Assembly: GCF_037126465.1 (NCBI RefSeq)
Contig: NC_088201.1
Span: forward strand, 64,006,879 to 64,070,878
Source of the DNA: Ornithodoros turicata
Taxonomy: Eukaryota; Arthropoda; Arachnida; Ixodida; Argasidae
Direction: 5' to 3'
DNA length: 64,000 nucleotides
Shown piece after piece: positions 54,050-64,000 of this stretch (position 1 is the first letter of the stretch; every line of letters starts with the position of its first letter). Position numbers and translations under genes: made by a program. The notes under the pieces were generated by a model that saw only the letters and a program-made list of their open reading frames with translations, had not been told where the DNA came from and did not search any database.

Positions 54050-54540
54050 ATCACATAAACAACAGACAGATGCAGGAAAATAAATGAAAAAGAATCTATC
54101 AAAATGATAAACATGCACGGACGAATAGCAGAGAAACAATTTGAACGGCACATGATGAATAATTTAATACAGCACAGAGCTAACGCTGAATAGCAGAGAA
54201 ACACTCTAAACGACGCATCAGCCAACGTGTAAACAACAGACAGGAAAATATTACTGAAACAGCTAATAGAGAGCCAAAATCCAACACGTAAACAAGAGGT
54301 ACACAAAGCATAAATAGTTGAAGAACAATCTAACAAAACAAGAAACATGCACGGATGAATAGCAGAGAAACACTCTAAACGGTGCATCTACCAACGGTAA
54401 ACAACAGACACATGCAGGAAAATAATTGAAAAAAGAATCAATCAAAACGATAAACATGCACGGATGAATAGCAGAGAAACGCTTTGAACGATGCATCTGC
54501 CAACATGTAAACAACACACAGGAAAATAATAGCGAAACAA
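54050..54540. repeat. imperfect tandem repeats of about 80-130 bp
   Basis: The words GAATAGCAGAGAAAC and ACATGCACGGATGAATAGCA, and CAACNNGTAAACAACAGACA, recur four times with variable spacing. The mirror region is 63210-63640. Open frames here are by-products of the repeats. Confidence 0.7.
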
Positions 54541-55750
54541 ACTATCAAACATTACAATTGAAATAATATATCTTTTGAACTATCATAAAATCTACCTTGC
54601 GAGCTAACAATATAGAATTTTCATCCTACTCAGGCACTATAAACATTACCTTGATAGAGCTATCCAAACACGCAACACAGCTATGCTTTACACACTACAA
54701 ACAGACTCGAGACTCGGTGGGGTCACTCTCTCCATCTATACAGCCCAAAGCAAGGAACCGGTTGTCAATCTGTGTGGTGGGGAAACCATCTCTCTTTTTC
54801 AAATTCTTTCCTCCAAAAGGCAATATTCTTAGGACCGGTGTGCAGAGGCGAAATTTTTTATTGATCGCAAATAGACATTCGATAGATATTCGGTTCTCAA
54901 GAACACAATAAGAATTCTATCAAAAAAACAATAGCACGCAAAAAATCTAAGAATAGACTTTTATGTCAGTGCAAACTGGTTTTAGAGAAGCATTATCTAA
55001 GCAAACGAGAAATATTGTCGGTGCAAACAATACTCAACGAGAAACGTTGCATTTAATATATTTCAGATCAGACGCAACTAGTATGCATTCATTATTCTCA
55101 ACTCACAAAATATCAAGTCAAGTTTATTCAGTGATAGAAACAATACTAATTCGAAAACGAGAAACAAACTTAATTACATATTTTTTATGATAACTTTGCA
55201 ATACAAACAGAAGCCACAAACAACTCATCTGAAATATAAATTATTGTGTTTGCTACAGCGAAAATCAACGCACACAGCTCAAAAATACATTCCCAACTAG
55301 TAGAATATATTTATTAATATCAATCGAGTGATCATCTGAAACAAAGTCAAAAGCAGTACTTAATTTAGGCAAACATTTTTCGTAATCACGCAGCGCAAAT
55401 ATACATCACAGAAACACGTCTTTTTCATTCAGGGCCCACCAGTGGAAACGATGTGAGAGAGGGAAGCTGAGTTCCCGTACACTTTCGTTAAGGTTACACC
55501 CGCAGGGTGTAGGGGAATCCAACAACGGTCTTGGTATACAAAGCCATAAACTCGCTCCTACAAGTCAAGTTAGGGAAGGAGGGGCTCTAGCGCTGTCTTG
55601 TACGTAGAATCATTGAGAGCATACATTTTTTCATTACACATCACATCTTTTTTGTAAATTCACTTTCATAATTCTAACGTCAGGTGGAACATTATGAACC
55701 TGATAATAAAATTTTAATAAATAAAATTAGCACCAATATGATTTAATTAA

Positions 55751-56233
55751 ATGTCGAGGCCCACTACAAAACAGAACAGACAACTGCTACACATTGAAGA
55801 GATGGACAGATTTTGTACTCGTTACCATACGTCATGGGAGGACATGATAAAAAGTTGCTTCGAAAAGGAGGAGCCGCGAAACTATTCATTTATCGCTGCA
55901 TTTCAATACGTCCTAGACATGGTCGTATTCGGAGATATGGTGCAAATTATGAAATTCAAGACGCGAGAACTTGTATGCCGAATCTACAATAGTTATAAAA
56001 ATATTTGTACGTCAACATCGGAAGGACCACTTGGATTGATGGTGGAGTTTTTGAGGTTTGCTAACGAAGAATTGAAATACACTAGACCAAATGTAATTGT
56101 AATCATTGCAATGGGCATTGCATTAATCAAGAAAGCAATCAGATCAAATTATCATATACAAGCAGTCTATATCGCACGATTCATTACGGATTTGTTGAAA
56201 TTACACCTAACGGTTGAAATGGAAAGTACATAA
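55751..56233 (+). CDS. uncharacterised 160-residue protein, left arm copy (intact)
   Basis: ATG 55751 to TAA, intronless. The sequence looks mostly helical: a basic N-terminus, then SFIAAFQYVLDMVVFGDMVQ (46-65), a polar middle, GLMVEFLRFANEELKY (95-110), a hydrophobic helix NVIVIIAMGIALIKK (114-128) and an amphipathic IARFITDLLKLHL (141-153). There is no signal peptide. The helix pattern, an [ML]xxxGD motif at 57-62 and the N..I..MG.AL segment near 114-125 recall the order BH3 then BH1 in Bcl-2-type proteins, but no BH2 Trp motif is present, so this is only a suggestion. The right arm copy (61226-60744) carries two stops. The 115-codon ORF follows 68 bp downstream in the same sense. Confidence 0.65.
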   Translation: MSRPTTKQNRQLLHIEEMDRFCTRYHTSWEDMIKSCFEKEEPRNYSFIAAFQYVLDMVVFGDMVQIMKFKTRELVCRIYNSYKNICTSTSEGPLGLMVEFLRFANEELKYTRPNVIVIIAMGIALIKKAIRSNYHIQAVYIARFITDLLKLHLTVEMEST

Positions 56234-56301
56234 AAAATCTTATCACGTGGTATATTCCACGTTAGAACCTTTACACATTTATATTATTCTACCAGTCAAG
56301 G

Positions 56302-56649
56302 ATGTCGAATGAACAGAAGTTCAATATTGTCATGCAAGGTCTGATGTATCAGCACTTATTGAAACTCAACAAACATATCAATTGTGGTGGGCCACCGGAC
56401 GATTTTCATCAAATACTCTCTTGTACGCCGTTCAAGAATCTTCGTACAAAGAAAGGAAACATCAATAAGAGATTGTGCAAGTTCATCGCAACAAAGTGCA
56501 AGTTGTTGAAGCAATACAAACACGACGACAACATATCACCCGCGTTAGTCAACGCTGGATTCAAGCGCCCAATAATCAGAATAAACTACTTGATGTCTTC
56601 GGAATTCATCAATCAAGACAACAAACGGAAACTTCAGAGTTTGGAATAG
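56302..56649 (+). CDS. uncharacterised 115-residue basic protein, left arm copy
   Basis: ATG 56302 to TAG. Lys-rich, with MYQHLLKLNKHINCGGPPDD, LSCTPFKNLRTKKGNINKRL and CKFIATKCKLLKQY. Four cysteines, no membrane segment. The right arm copy at 60675-60328 is also fully open, with conservative differences (M/V, Q/R, V/I) and a changed C-terminus, which favours real coding. It may be co-expressed with the upstream ORF. No family recognised. Confidence 0.65.
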   Translation: MSNEQKFNIVMQGLMYQHLLKLNKHINCGGPPDDFHQILSCTPFKNLRTKKGNINKRLCKFIATKCKLLKQYKHDDNISPALVNAGFKRPIIRINYLMSSEFINQDNKRKLQSLE

Positions 56650-56749
56650 AATTGTAATTTATCGAAATAAACAAGTGTATAATTGAAATAATAATTGTAC
56701 TCTTTGTCATCATTGTAATGTATTCTACACATCGAAAGGAAAACAGCTT

Positions 56750-57031
56750 TTGATTAGATTGAAGATTGCTAAAGCGACACCATGCACAAGGATCTTCGCA
56801 TGGAATCAGCATCGGCAATCAAAGAGATTTTACACGGTCAAACTTTATACAACAGCGACATCCGAAGGAAATAATTGCAGAAGAATCGCTAATAGAAATT
56901 TAGAGGCATGTTACATCAATCTTTATCTACAAAGAGGAACACTAATATTTTGCGAAAGCTTATTTTATGAATTAAATTACACAGTGTATATATTTTCTCA
57001 GACGATTGGACAATTGACAATACTATATTGA
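56750..57031 (+). other. open stretch conserved between arms, frame uncertain
   Basis: A 93-codon frame with a non-ATG start is open here and, in changed form, in the right arm (60227-59970). A second, shorter frame from ATG at about 56782 (DLRMESASAIKEIL) is also open in both arms. I cannot decide whether either is translated. Confidence 0.25.
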
Positions 57032-57161
57032 ATGGAATTTATTATCAAATGACACGCAGTCTACAATTCTAATGATCATAACATGCGGCACGCAATTACG
57101 CATATATGCGTAAAAAATATTCGTAACTTTTACTATCCGCGAAAAAGCGCGGATAGTAGCC

Positions 57162-57450
57162 ATGACGCGGATAGTAAAAGTTACGAATATTTTTTCGAAC
57201 GAAATTTACTTAAAACTCGAAGAAATGGTCATTCGCGTGGTCGAATGCGTTTCGGCAACACGCCGGGCAGCGTTTCCCGGGCACCCTTCCGAAACCGAAC
57301 GCGATTCGGCGCCCAATGCGTTAACGCGGCACCCCCACGCGAGCGTGTTGCTTTCTTCCGGAAACGGGTTCGACGACGCGAATGACCATTCGAGTTTTAA
57401 GTAAATTTCGTTCGAAAAAATATTCGTAACTTTTACTATCCGCGTCATGG
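57162..57450. mobile_element. foldback MITE with 60-bp inverted ends and a GC-rich core
   Basis: ATGACGCGGATAGTAAAAGT starts the left end and ACTTTTACTATCCGCGTCAT closes the right end; the inverted match extends over about 60 bp to AAAACTCGA. The core (57215-57395) is GC-rich, in strong contrast to its surroundings. A partial inverted end lies at 57109-57160. Confidence 0.8.
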
Positions 57451-57470
57451 AGAATTCACATTACGTTATA

Positions 57471-58369
57471 CAGGGTGTTTCAAAAAACGTGTCATTCGGG
57501 CTTTATAAAAAAACGGGGCGACGGAAAAATACGGGGTAAACGGCATTTGTGTGGCAACTGAATTTGCCACGTTGAAAAAATATTTTCATTTGATTTTAAT
57601 TAAAATAAATTGAATTTCTTTAATTGAACTTTAAAATTTCCCAAGTCAACCTAACGTTTTTTTTACAGAATTAGAGAGCCCGTATCGAACTTAGTCAGAT
57701 CCACTCAGAAATCCGCTCGATATTGCAAATGGAACTGCCAAAAAAAAAGTCCCGAAATTGAGGCTTCAAAGTTTCGGGTATTCAACGGCGCACCAAATGA
57801 GACGCAAAGATTCGTGGAGAGGAGGACATGCTCCTGCCCCCATGAAAGATAGAAGGTCGAAAAAACATAGGGCGGGAAAAAAGAGGAGGAATCATTTTTG
57901 TTTGCCGCTTATCAACGTATGGTGGAATGTCACCTGCCTTGTTATCTGCGCGTCGTGTGCTGCACGCCGGTCCGGCGATAAACTGTTCTAGCTTCAATGG
58001 GGCAGGAGCATGTCCTGCCCTCCGCGCATTTTTCCGACTGATTTGGTGCGCTGTTGAATACCCGAAACTCTGAAGCCTCAACTTCGGGACTTTTTTTGGG
58101 CTATTGCCATTTGCAATGTCCAGTGGATTTCTTGGTGAATCTGACTAAGCTCTCTACGGGCTCTCTAATTCTGTAAAAAAAAAAGTTAGGTTGACTTGGG
58201 AAATTTTAGAGTTCAATTAAAGAAATTCAATTTCTTTTAATTAAAATCAAATGAAAATATTTTTGCAAGATGGCAAATTCAGTTGCCACACAAGTGCCGT
58301 TTACCCCGTATTTTTCCGTCGCCCCGTTTTTTTATAAAGTCCGAATGACACGTTTTTTGAAACACCCTG
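57471..58369. mobile_element. TA-flanked foldback element, CAGGGTGTTTCAAAAAACGT ends
   Basis: TA at 57469-57470 and 58370-58371 flanks inverted ends. The arms stay complementary for over 300 bp each, so nearly the whole 899-bp element folds back. No transposase. Confidence 0.85.
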
Positions 58370-58380
58370 TAGAGTATATA

Positions 58381-59256
58381 CAGGGTGTCCCAGAAAACGT
58401 GTCATTGAATTATAATAAAAAACTACGCCACATAGAATCATGCGGTCAACGGCATTTGTTCTTATTAGGTTTTTGCCACCTTGTAAAGTTAATGTCATGT
58501 ACCCCAAGTTTAATTATGCAAATATTTGCAAACTGAACTCAGAAATTTGCCAAGGGAAGGTCACTTTTTTACCCCACCAATATGAAGAGCGTGCCGAATT
58601 CACTCAAATTCATGATAATTGACAGTGATATTCACGAGCTATCCCATCGGAAAAAATAGCCGAATATCATGCTTTTCGGAGCACCGGACCATAACGCGCG
58701 ATGTCTTTTTGAGCGCAATCGCTCGCAGTCCGACGAAAGGAGGTTCCGAAGCCAGCCCACAGAGTGATAGTAGAAAAAGTAACAGTTCCTTAAATTGGGA
58801 GAGGGAAAGCATTATCCCAGCGAAAGTCGGACGTGATAAGCCATGCCTGCGTTATCTCTTTCTGCGATGCCGGGGTGGGCTGGGTTTCCAACCTCCTTTC
58901 GTCGGACTGACACAGATTGCGCTGAAAAATTCATCGTGCGCTATTCTGTGTGACCTCCGTAGAGCATGATGTTCGGCTATTTTTTTCGATGGGATAGCTC
59001 CTGAATATCCCTGTCAATTATCATTAATTTGGGTAAATTAGACACGCTCTTCACGTTGGTGGGGTAAAAAAGTGCCCTTTACTAGGCAAATTTCCGACTT
59101 AAGCTCGCAAAAATTTACATAATTAAACTTACGTTACACGACATTCACATGAGGAGGTGGCAAAAACCCAGTAAGAACAAATACCGTTGACAGCATGACT
59201 CTAGGTGGTGTAGTTTTTTTATTATAATTCAATGACACGTTTTCTGGGACACCCTG
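58381..59256. mobile_element. TA-flanked foldback element, CAGGGTGTCCCAGAAAACGT ends
   Basis: TA at 58379-58380 and 59257-59258. It is related at the ends to its neighbour (CAGGGTGT..CA.AAAACGTGTCATT) but has a different interior. The arms include CCGACGAAAGGAGGTT (58729) and AACCTCCTTTCGTCGG (58891). 876 bp, no transposase. Confidence 0.85.
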
Positions 59257-59258
59257 TA

Positions 59259-59885
59259 GAAAACATCAATACACTCGATTAAATTCTTTGTCATCGTGAA
59301 AGAGTTCTTAAAACTTTCGCGTATCAAAGTGAACCAGCTAAAGCTGTGAAATTACACTTTCTACAACTCAGTTCGTAAATTGCGGCAGCAGTTTTAATTA
59401 AATACTTACTGATAGTCACCACTGCTCCGGAATGTGATCTGATAAATTTTAGCAATTAATGTGCAAACAAATATCTTGTATACAATGTCTGACTATATAG
59501 ATAGCTTTTTAATCTATATATTAAATTTTTTTAAAGAAATAGTGTACAGTTTTGACTTTGAAAATTTAAACAATAACCTTTTGGTGTTGGAGTTTGCGTT
59601 TTGGTTCATTATGAGCTAAAATCTTCTAAAATTAAAGTATGCCCTTCCCATTGTAGTGTCTCATATGCCGTGACATAACGAACAGACTCATAGTTTTTCA
59701 GTATGGCTAATGAAGAACCTCGGGTACATTCTGTGAATTGGAGCTACGTTTATGTGTGCTGCTTTGGTTAAGTTTGCAAAAGGAATATTTACTTATTATA
59801 ATTACATATCTTATGCATAGTGCTCATCTTCATTGATTAAACATTTCTGATGACTGTTGTGTGATTCGATTCTCCCAAAATCTTA
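59259..59885. other. unique AT-rich part of the palindrome loop
   Basis: About 630 bp without a counterpart in the left arm. No ORF or repeat ends. It may be what remains of the original spacer between the two arms. Confidence 0.5.
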
Positions 59886-60327
59886 TAGCAATTGCGTGCC
59901 GCATGTTATGATCATTAGAATTGTAGACTGCGTGTCATTTGATAATAGATTCCATTCAATATAGTATTGTCAATTGTCCAATCGTCTGAGAAAATATATA
60001 CACTTTGTAATAAATAAGCTTTCGCAAAATATTAGTGTTCCTCTTTGTAGATAAAGATTGATGTAACATGCCTCTAAATTTCTATTAGCGAATCTTCTGC
60101 AATTCTTTCCTTCGGATGTCGGTGTTGTATAGAGTTTGACCGCGTAAAATCTCTTTGATTGCCGATGCTGATTCCATGCGAAGATCCTTGTACATGGTGT
60201 CTCCATAGCAATCTTCAATCTAATCAAAAGCTGTTTTCCTTTCGATGTGTAGAATACATTACAATGATGACAAAGAATACAATTATTATTTCAATTATAC
60301 ACTTGTTTATTTCGATAAATTACAATT

Positions 60328-60675
60328 CTATTCCAAACTCCGTTTGTTTCCGTTGTTGTCTTGATTGATGAATTCCGAAGACATCAAGTAGTTTATTCTG
60401 ATTATTGGGCGCTTGAATCCAGCGTTGATTAACGCGGGTGATATGTTGTCGTCGTGTTTGTATTGCTTCAACAACTTGCACTTTGTTGCGATGAACTTGC
60501 ACAATCTCTTATTGATGTTTCCTTTCTTTGTACGAAGATTCTTGAACGGCGTACAAGAGAGTATTAGATGAAAATCGTCCGGTGGCCCACCACAATTGAT
60601 ATGTTTGTTGAGTTTCAATAAGTGCCGATACATCAGACCTTGCACGACAATATTGAACTTCTGTTCATTCGACAT
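60328..60675 (-). CDS. uncharacterised 115-residue basic protein, right arm copy
   Basis: ATG 60675, open to its stop at 60328. It is the inverted copy of 56302-56649. Most differences are conservative; the last ten residues differ because of a small insertion (DNNGNKRSLE ending). The retention of an open frame, beside a decayed neighbour, hints at selection on this ORF or at recent duplication. Confidence 0.6.
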   Translation of the reverse strand: MSNEQKFNIVVQGLMYRHLLKLNKHINCGGPPDDFHLILSCTPFKNLRTKKGNINKRLCKFIATKCKLLKQYKHDDNISPALINAGFKRPIIRINYLMSSEFINQDNNGNKRSLE

Positions 60676-60743
60676 CCTTGACTGGTAGAATAAAATAAAT
60701 GTGTAAAGGTTCTAAGGTGGAATATACCACGTGATAAGATTTT

Positions 60744-61226
60744 TTATGTACTTTCCATTTCAACCGTTAGGTGTAATTTCAACAAATCCGTAATGAATCG
60801 TGCGATATAGACTGCTTGTATATGATAATTTGATCTGATTGCTTTCTTGATTAATGCAATGCCCATTGCAATGATTACAATTACGTTTGGTCTAGTGTAT
60901 TTCAATTCTTCGTTAGCAAACCTCAAAAACTCCTCCATCAATCCAAGTGGTCCTTCCGATGTTGACGTGCAAATATTTTTATAACTATTGTAGATTCGGC
61001 ATACAAGTTCTCGCGTCTTGAATTCCATAATTTGCACCATATCTCCGAATACGACCATGTCTAGGACGTATTGAAATGCAGCGATAAATGAATCGTTTCA
61101 CGGCTCCTCCTTTTCGAAGCAACTTTTTATCAGGTCCTCCCATGACCTATGCTAACGAGTACAAAATCTGTCCATCTCTTCAATGTATAGCAGTTGTCTG
61201 TTCTGTTTTGTAGTGCGTCTCGACAT
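60744..61226 (-). pseudogene. right arm copy of the 160-residue ORF, two nonsense changes
   Basis: Inverted copy of 55751-56233. The ATG at 61226 is kept, but TAG at 61154-61152 and TGA at 61100-61098 interrupt it early. The remaining 105 codons from 61058 are still open and nearly identical to the left copy. Confidence 0.75.
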
Positions 61227-61530
61227 TTAATTAAATCATATTGGTGCTAATTTTATTTACTAAAATTTTATTATCAGGTTCATAATGTTCCACCTGACGT
61301 TAGAATTATGAAAGTCAATTTACAAAAAAAGACGTGATGTGTAATGAAAAAATATATGCTTTCAATGATTCTATGTACAAGACAGCGCTAGAGCCCCTCC
61401 TTCCCTAACTTGACTTGTAGGAGCGAGTTTATGGCTTTGAATACCAAGACCGTTGTTGGATTCCCCTACTCCCTGCGGGTGTAACCTTAACGAAAGTGTA
61501 CGGGAACTCAGCTTCCCTCTCTCACATCCT

Positions 61531-62990
61531 TTCCACTGGTGGGCCCTGAATGAAAAAGACGTGTTTCTGTTATGTATATTTGCGCTGCGTGATTACGAAA
61601 CATGTTTGCCTAAATTAATTACTGCTTTTGACTTTGTTTCAGATGATCACTCGATTGATATTAATAAATATATTCTACTAGTTGGGAATGTATTTTTGAG
61701 CTGTGTGCGTTGATTTTCGCTGTAGCAAACACAATAATTTACATTACAGATGAGTTGTTTGTGGCTTCTGTTTGTATTGCAAAATTATCATAAAAAATAT
61801 GTAATTAAATTTGTTTCTCGTTTTAGAATTAGTATAGTTTCTATCACTGAATAAACTTGACTTTCACTCGATTGATATTTTGTGAGTTGAGAATAATGAA
61901 TGCATACTAGTTGTGTCTGATCTGAAATACATTAAATGCAACGTTTCTCGTTGAGTATTGTTTGCGCCGGTAATATTTCTCGTTTGCTTAGATAATGCTT
62001 CTCTAAAACCAGTTTGCACTGACATAAAAGTATATTCTTAGATTTTTTGCGTGCTATTGTTTTTTGATAGAATTCTTATTGTGTTCTTGAGAATCGAATA
62101 ATTCCAATGTCCATTTGCGATCAATAAAAATTTTCGCTTCTGTACACCGATCCTAAGAATATTTCCTTTTGGATGAAAGAATTTGAAAGAGAGAGAGGGT
62201 TTCCCTACCCCCACAGATTGACAAAGGACGTTCGGTTTGGGCTGTATAGATGGAGAGAGTGACCCCGCCGTTTCCCCCTATCACTTCGAATCCACTAGTG
62301 GGTCCTGAATGAAAAAGACGTGTTTCTGTGTTGTATTTGGGCGCGTGGTTAGGAAAATGTTTGCCTAAATTAATTACTGCTTTGACTTTGTTTCAAGTGA
62401 TCACTCGATTGATATTAATAAAAAAATATTCTACTAGTTGGGAATGTTGTGTGCGTTGATTTCCGCTATAGCAAACACCATAATTCGCATTTCAGATGAG
62501 TTGTTTGTGGCTTCTGCATGTATTGCAAAGTTAACATAAAACGAGTAATTAAATTTGATTCTCGTTTTCGAACGAGTATTGTTTCTATCATTGAATAAAT
62601 TTGACTTTCACTCGATTGATATTTTGTGAGTTGAGAATAATGTATCCATAATAGTTGTGTCAGATTTGAAATACATTAAAATGCATCGTTTCTCGTTTGG
62701 TATTGTTTGCGTCGATAATATTTCTCGTTTGCTTAGAAAGTCTATTCCTAGATTTTTTGCGTGCTATTGTTTTTTGATAGAATTCTTATTGTGTTCTTGA
62801 GAATCGCATAATTCCAATGTCTAATTGCGATCTATAAAAATTTCGCCTCTGTACACCGGTCCAAGAATATTTCCTTTTGGAGGAAAGAATTTGAAAAAGA
62901 GAGATGGTTTCCCCACCACACAGATTGACAACCGGTTCCTTGCTTTGGGCTGTATAGATGGAGAGAGTGACCCCACCAGGCTGCATAGAT
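61531..62990. repeat. tandem duplication of about 0.75 kb in the right arm only
   Basis: CCTGAATGAAAAAGACGTGT at about 61545 recurs at about 62303, and GCGTGCTATTGTTTTTTGAT at about 62049 recurs at about 62759. The order is the same in both, offset by roughly 710-760 bp with indels. The left arm has a single equivalent (about 54720-55440). Confidence 0.8.
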
Positions 62991-63744
62991 GGAGAGAGTG
63001 ACCCCACCGAGTCTCGAGTCTGTTTGCAGTGTGTAAAGCATAGCTGATTTGCGTGTTTGGATAGCTCTGTCAAGGTAATGTTTATAGTGCCTCAGTAGGA
63101 TAGAAATTCTATATTATTAGCTCGCAAGGTAGATTTTATGATAGTTCAAAAGATATATTATTTCAATTGTAATGTTTGATAGTTTGTTTTGCTATTATTT
63201 TCCTTTGTGTTGTTTATAGATAGCTTGCACCGGCCCTCCATTTCCCTGCATGCGTCTGTTGTTTACCGTTGGTAGATGCACCGTTTAGAGTGTTTCTCTG
63301 CTATTCATCCGTGCATGTTCCTTGTTTTGTTAGATTGTTCTTCAACTATTTATCCTTTGTTTACCTCTTGTTTACGTGTTGGATTTCGGCTCTCTATTAG
63401 CTGTTTCAGTAATATTTTCCTGTCTGTTGTTTACACGTTGGCTGATGCGTCGTTTAGAGTGTTTCTCTGTTATTCAGCGTTAGCTCTGTGCTGTATTAAA
63501 TTATTCATCATGTGCCGTTCAAATTGTTTCTCTGCTATTCGTCCGTGCATGTTTATCATTTTGATAGAATTCTTTTTTCATTTATTTTCCTGCATCTGTC
63601 TGTTGTTTATGTGATAGGTTTTGGTTCTCTATTAGCTGTTGATCGTGTCTCTCATTATTTCCGTATGCCTATGCTGTTTACTTAATAAGAAAATGATTAA
63701 TTGTGTAATGTTGGAATAATCTTCCCTATTGCGCTCGAAAATGT

Positions 63745-63853
63745 TCGTAACTGTCAGGTGTACGCCTCCCGTCTTCAACAAATCAGGGCAGATATTATTA
63801 GAGCTGGTTGTTGACTAGGAGCGCGCTATGCAGTGAAGTTCATTTTTTAATGT
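63745..63853. mobile_element. half GTACGCC-family MITE in the right arm
   Basis: GTGTACGCCTCCCGTCTTCA ... GTGAAGTTCATTTTTTAATG is the mirror of 53812-53920. Confidence 0.7.
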
Positions 63854-63912
63854 ATTTTCTGTGTTGGATGCATAAAACAAAGTAAGGTTTGTAGTGTCTC
63901 TTAGAATGAAAA

Positions 63913-63938
63913 TTGTATTGTATTGTATTGTATTGTAG
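63913..63938. repeat. (TTGTA)n microsatellite
   Basis: Five consecutive TTGTA units. The matching place in the left arm (about 53754) has only one, so the expansion is specific to the right arm. Confidence 0.8.
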
Positions 63939-64000
63939 TCACGAGGATGATTTTATGATATTTAAAATGATAGATTATTCTCCTCCTCTGTTGTTTTGAT

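Larger units (their letters stand above)
53679..57095. repeat. left arm of a giant AT-rich inverted repeat
   Basis: Read in reverse complement this matches 59886-64000. In the inner part, paired positions add up to about 116977 (55751 with 61226, 56302 with 60675). In the outer part the sum is about 117663, because the right arm has an extra segment of about 690 bp. The arms differ by scattered substitutions and small indels, so they are not a simple duplicated read. It holds the two ORFs at 55751 and 56302. Confidence 0.9.
59886..64000. repeat. right arm of the giant AT-rich inverted repeat
   Basis: Mirror of 53679-57095, still matching at the last base of the window, so the true end lies beyond. 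It contains an internal duplication at 61531-62990 that the left arm lacks. Confidence 0.9.

Noticed and set aside
54263..54517. Apparent hydrophobic protein repeats (SAIHPCMF) in both palindrome arms
   Set aside because: They are translations of tandem DNA repeats, with many stops in variants and no start context.

Overview
The window is eukaryotic: spliced exons, LTR retrotransposons, tRNA-derived repeats and many miniature inverted-repeat elements (MITEs). The repeat families, the long repeat-filled introns and the Gypsy and BEL/Pao lineages suggest an arthropod. A tick is my best guess, but that rests on family resemblance recalled from memory, not on a search.

The one recognisable host gene lies on the minus strand and runs through most of the window. 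Five exons at 42407-42551, 38438-38559, 35430-35662, 31656-32015 and 2272-2461 join in compatible phases. They encode about 350 residues matching the prodomain and the start of the catalytic domain of an ADAM10/Kuzbanian-type membrane metalloprotease. The first (signal peptide) exon was not found. Neither was the HExxH exon or the disintegrin/cysteine-rich exons. A possible transmembrane exon lies at about 834-1027. The intron between 31655 and 2462 is 29 kb long and is filled by mobile elements.

That intron holds three LTR retrotransposons. (1) A degraded Ty3/Gypsy element at 4376-10827 (minus) has 318-bp LTRs, an AGCC target duplication and a textbook -1 frameshift signal between gag and pol. 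(2) A young Ty3/Gypsy-class element at 11173-23459 (minus) has 638-bp LTRs and a GCAAC duplication. Its pol order is protease-integrase-RT-RNase H, the Ty1/copia-like order known from the Gmr1 group. (3) A full-length BEL/Pao element at 14272-19996 (plus) has identical 187-bp LTRs, a CCCGG duplication and one intact 1750-codon ORF. It sits inside the integrase coding region of element 2.

From 25 to 49.9 kb the DNA is introns and flanking sequence crowded with MITEs. There is also a tandem array of five tRNA-Ala/Val-like units (36.3-37.8 kb), a CCAATATTGG-rich repeat field (32.4-34.4 kb) and a nested stack of DNA elements (46.7-49.9 kb). At 49.9-52.7 kb lies a decayed CsRn1-like Ty3 element that has lost its integrase.

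From 53.68 kb to the end of the window the sequence is AT-rich and forms a giant inverted repeat: arms of at least 3.4 kb around a 2.8-kb loop. Each arm carries the same pair of intronless ORFs. The 160-codon ORF is open in the left arm and interrupted by two stops in the right arm. The 115-codon ORF is open in both. I do not recognise either family. The larger protein has weak Bcl-2-like features. This palindrome is the least explained object here and the best candidate for an undescribed element.
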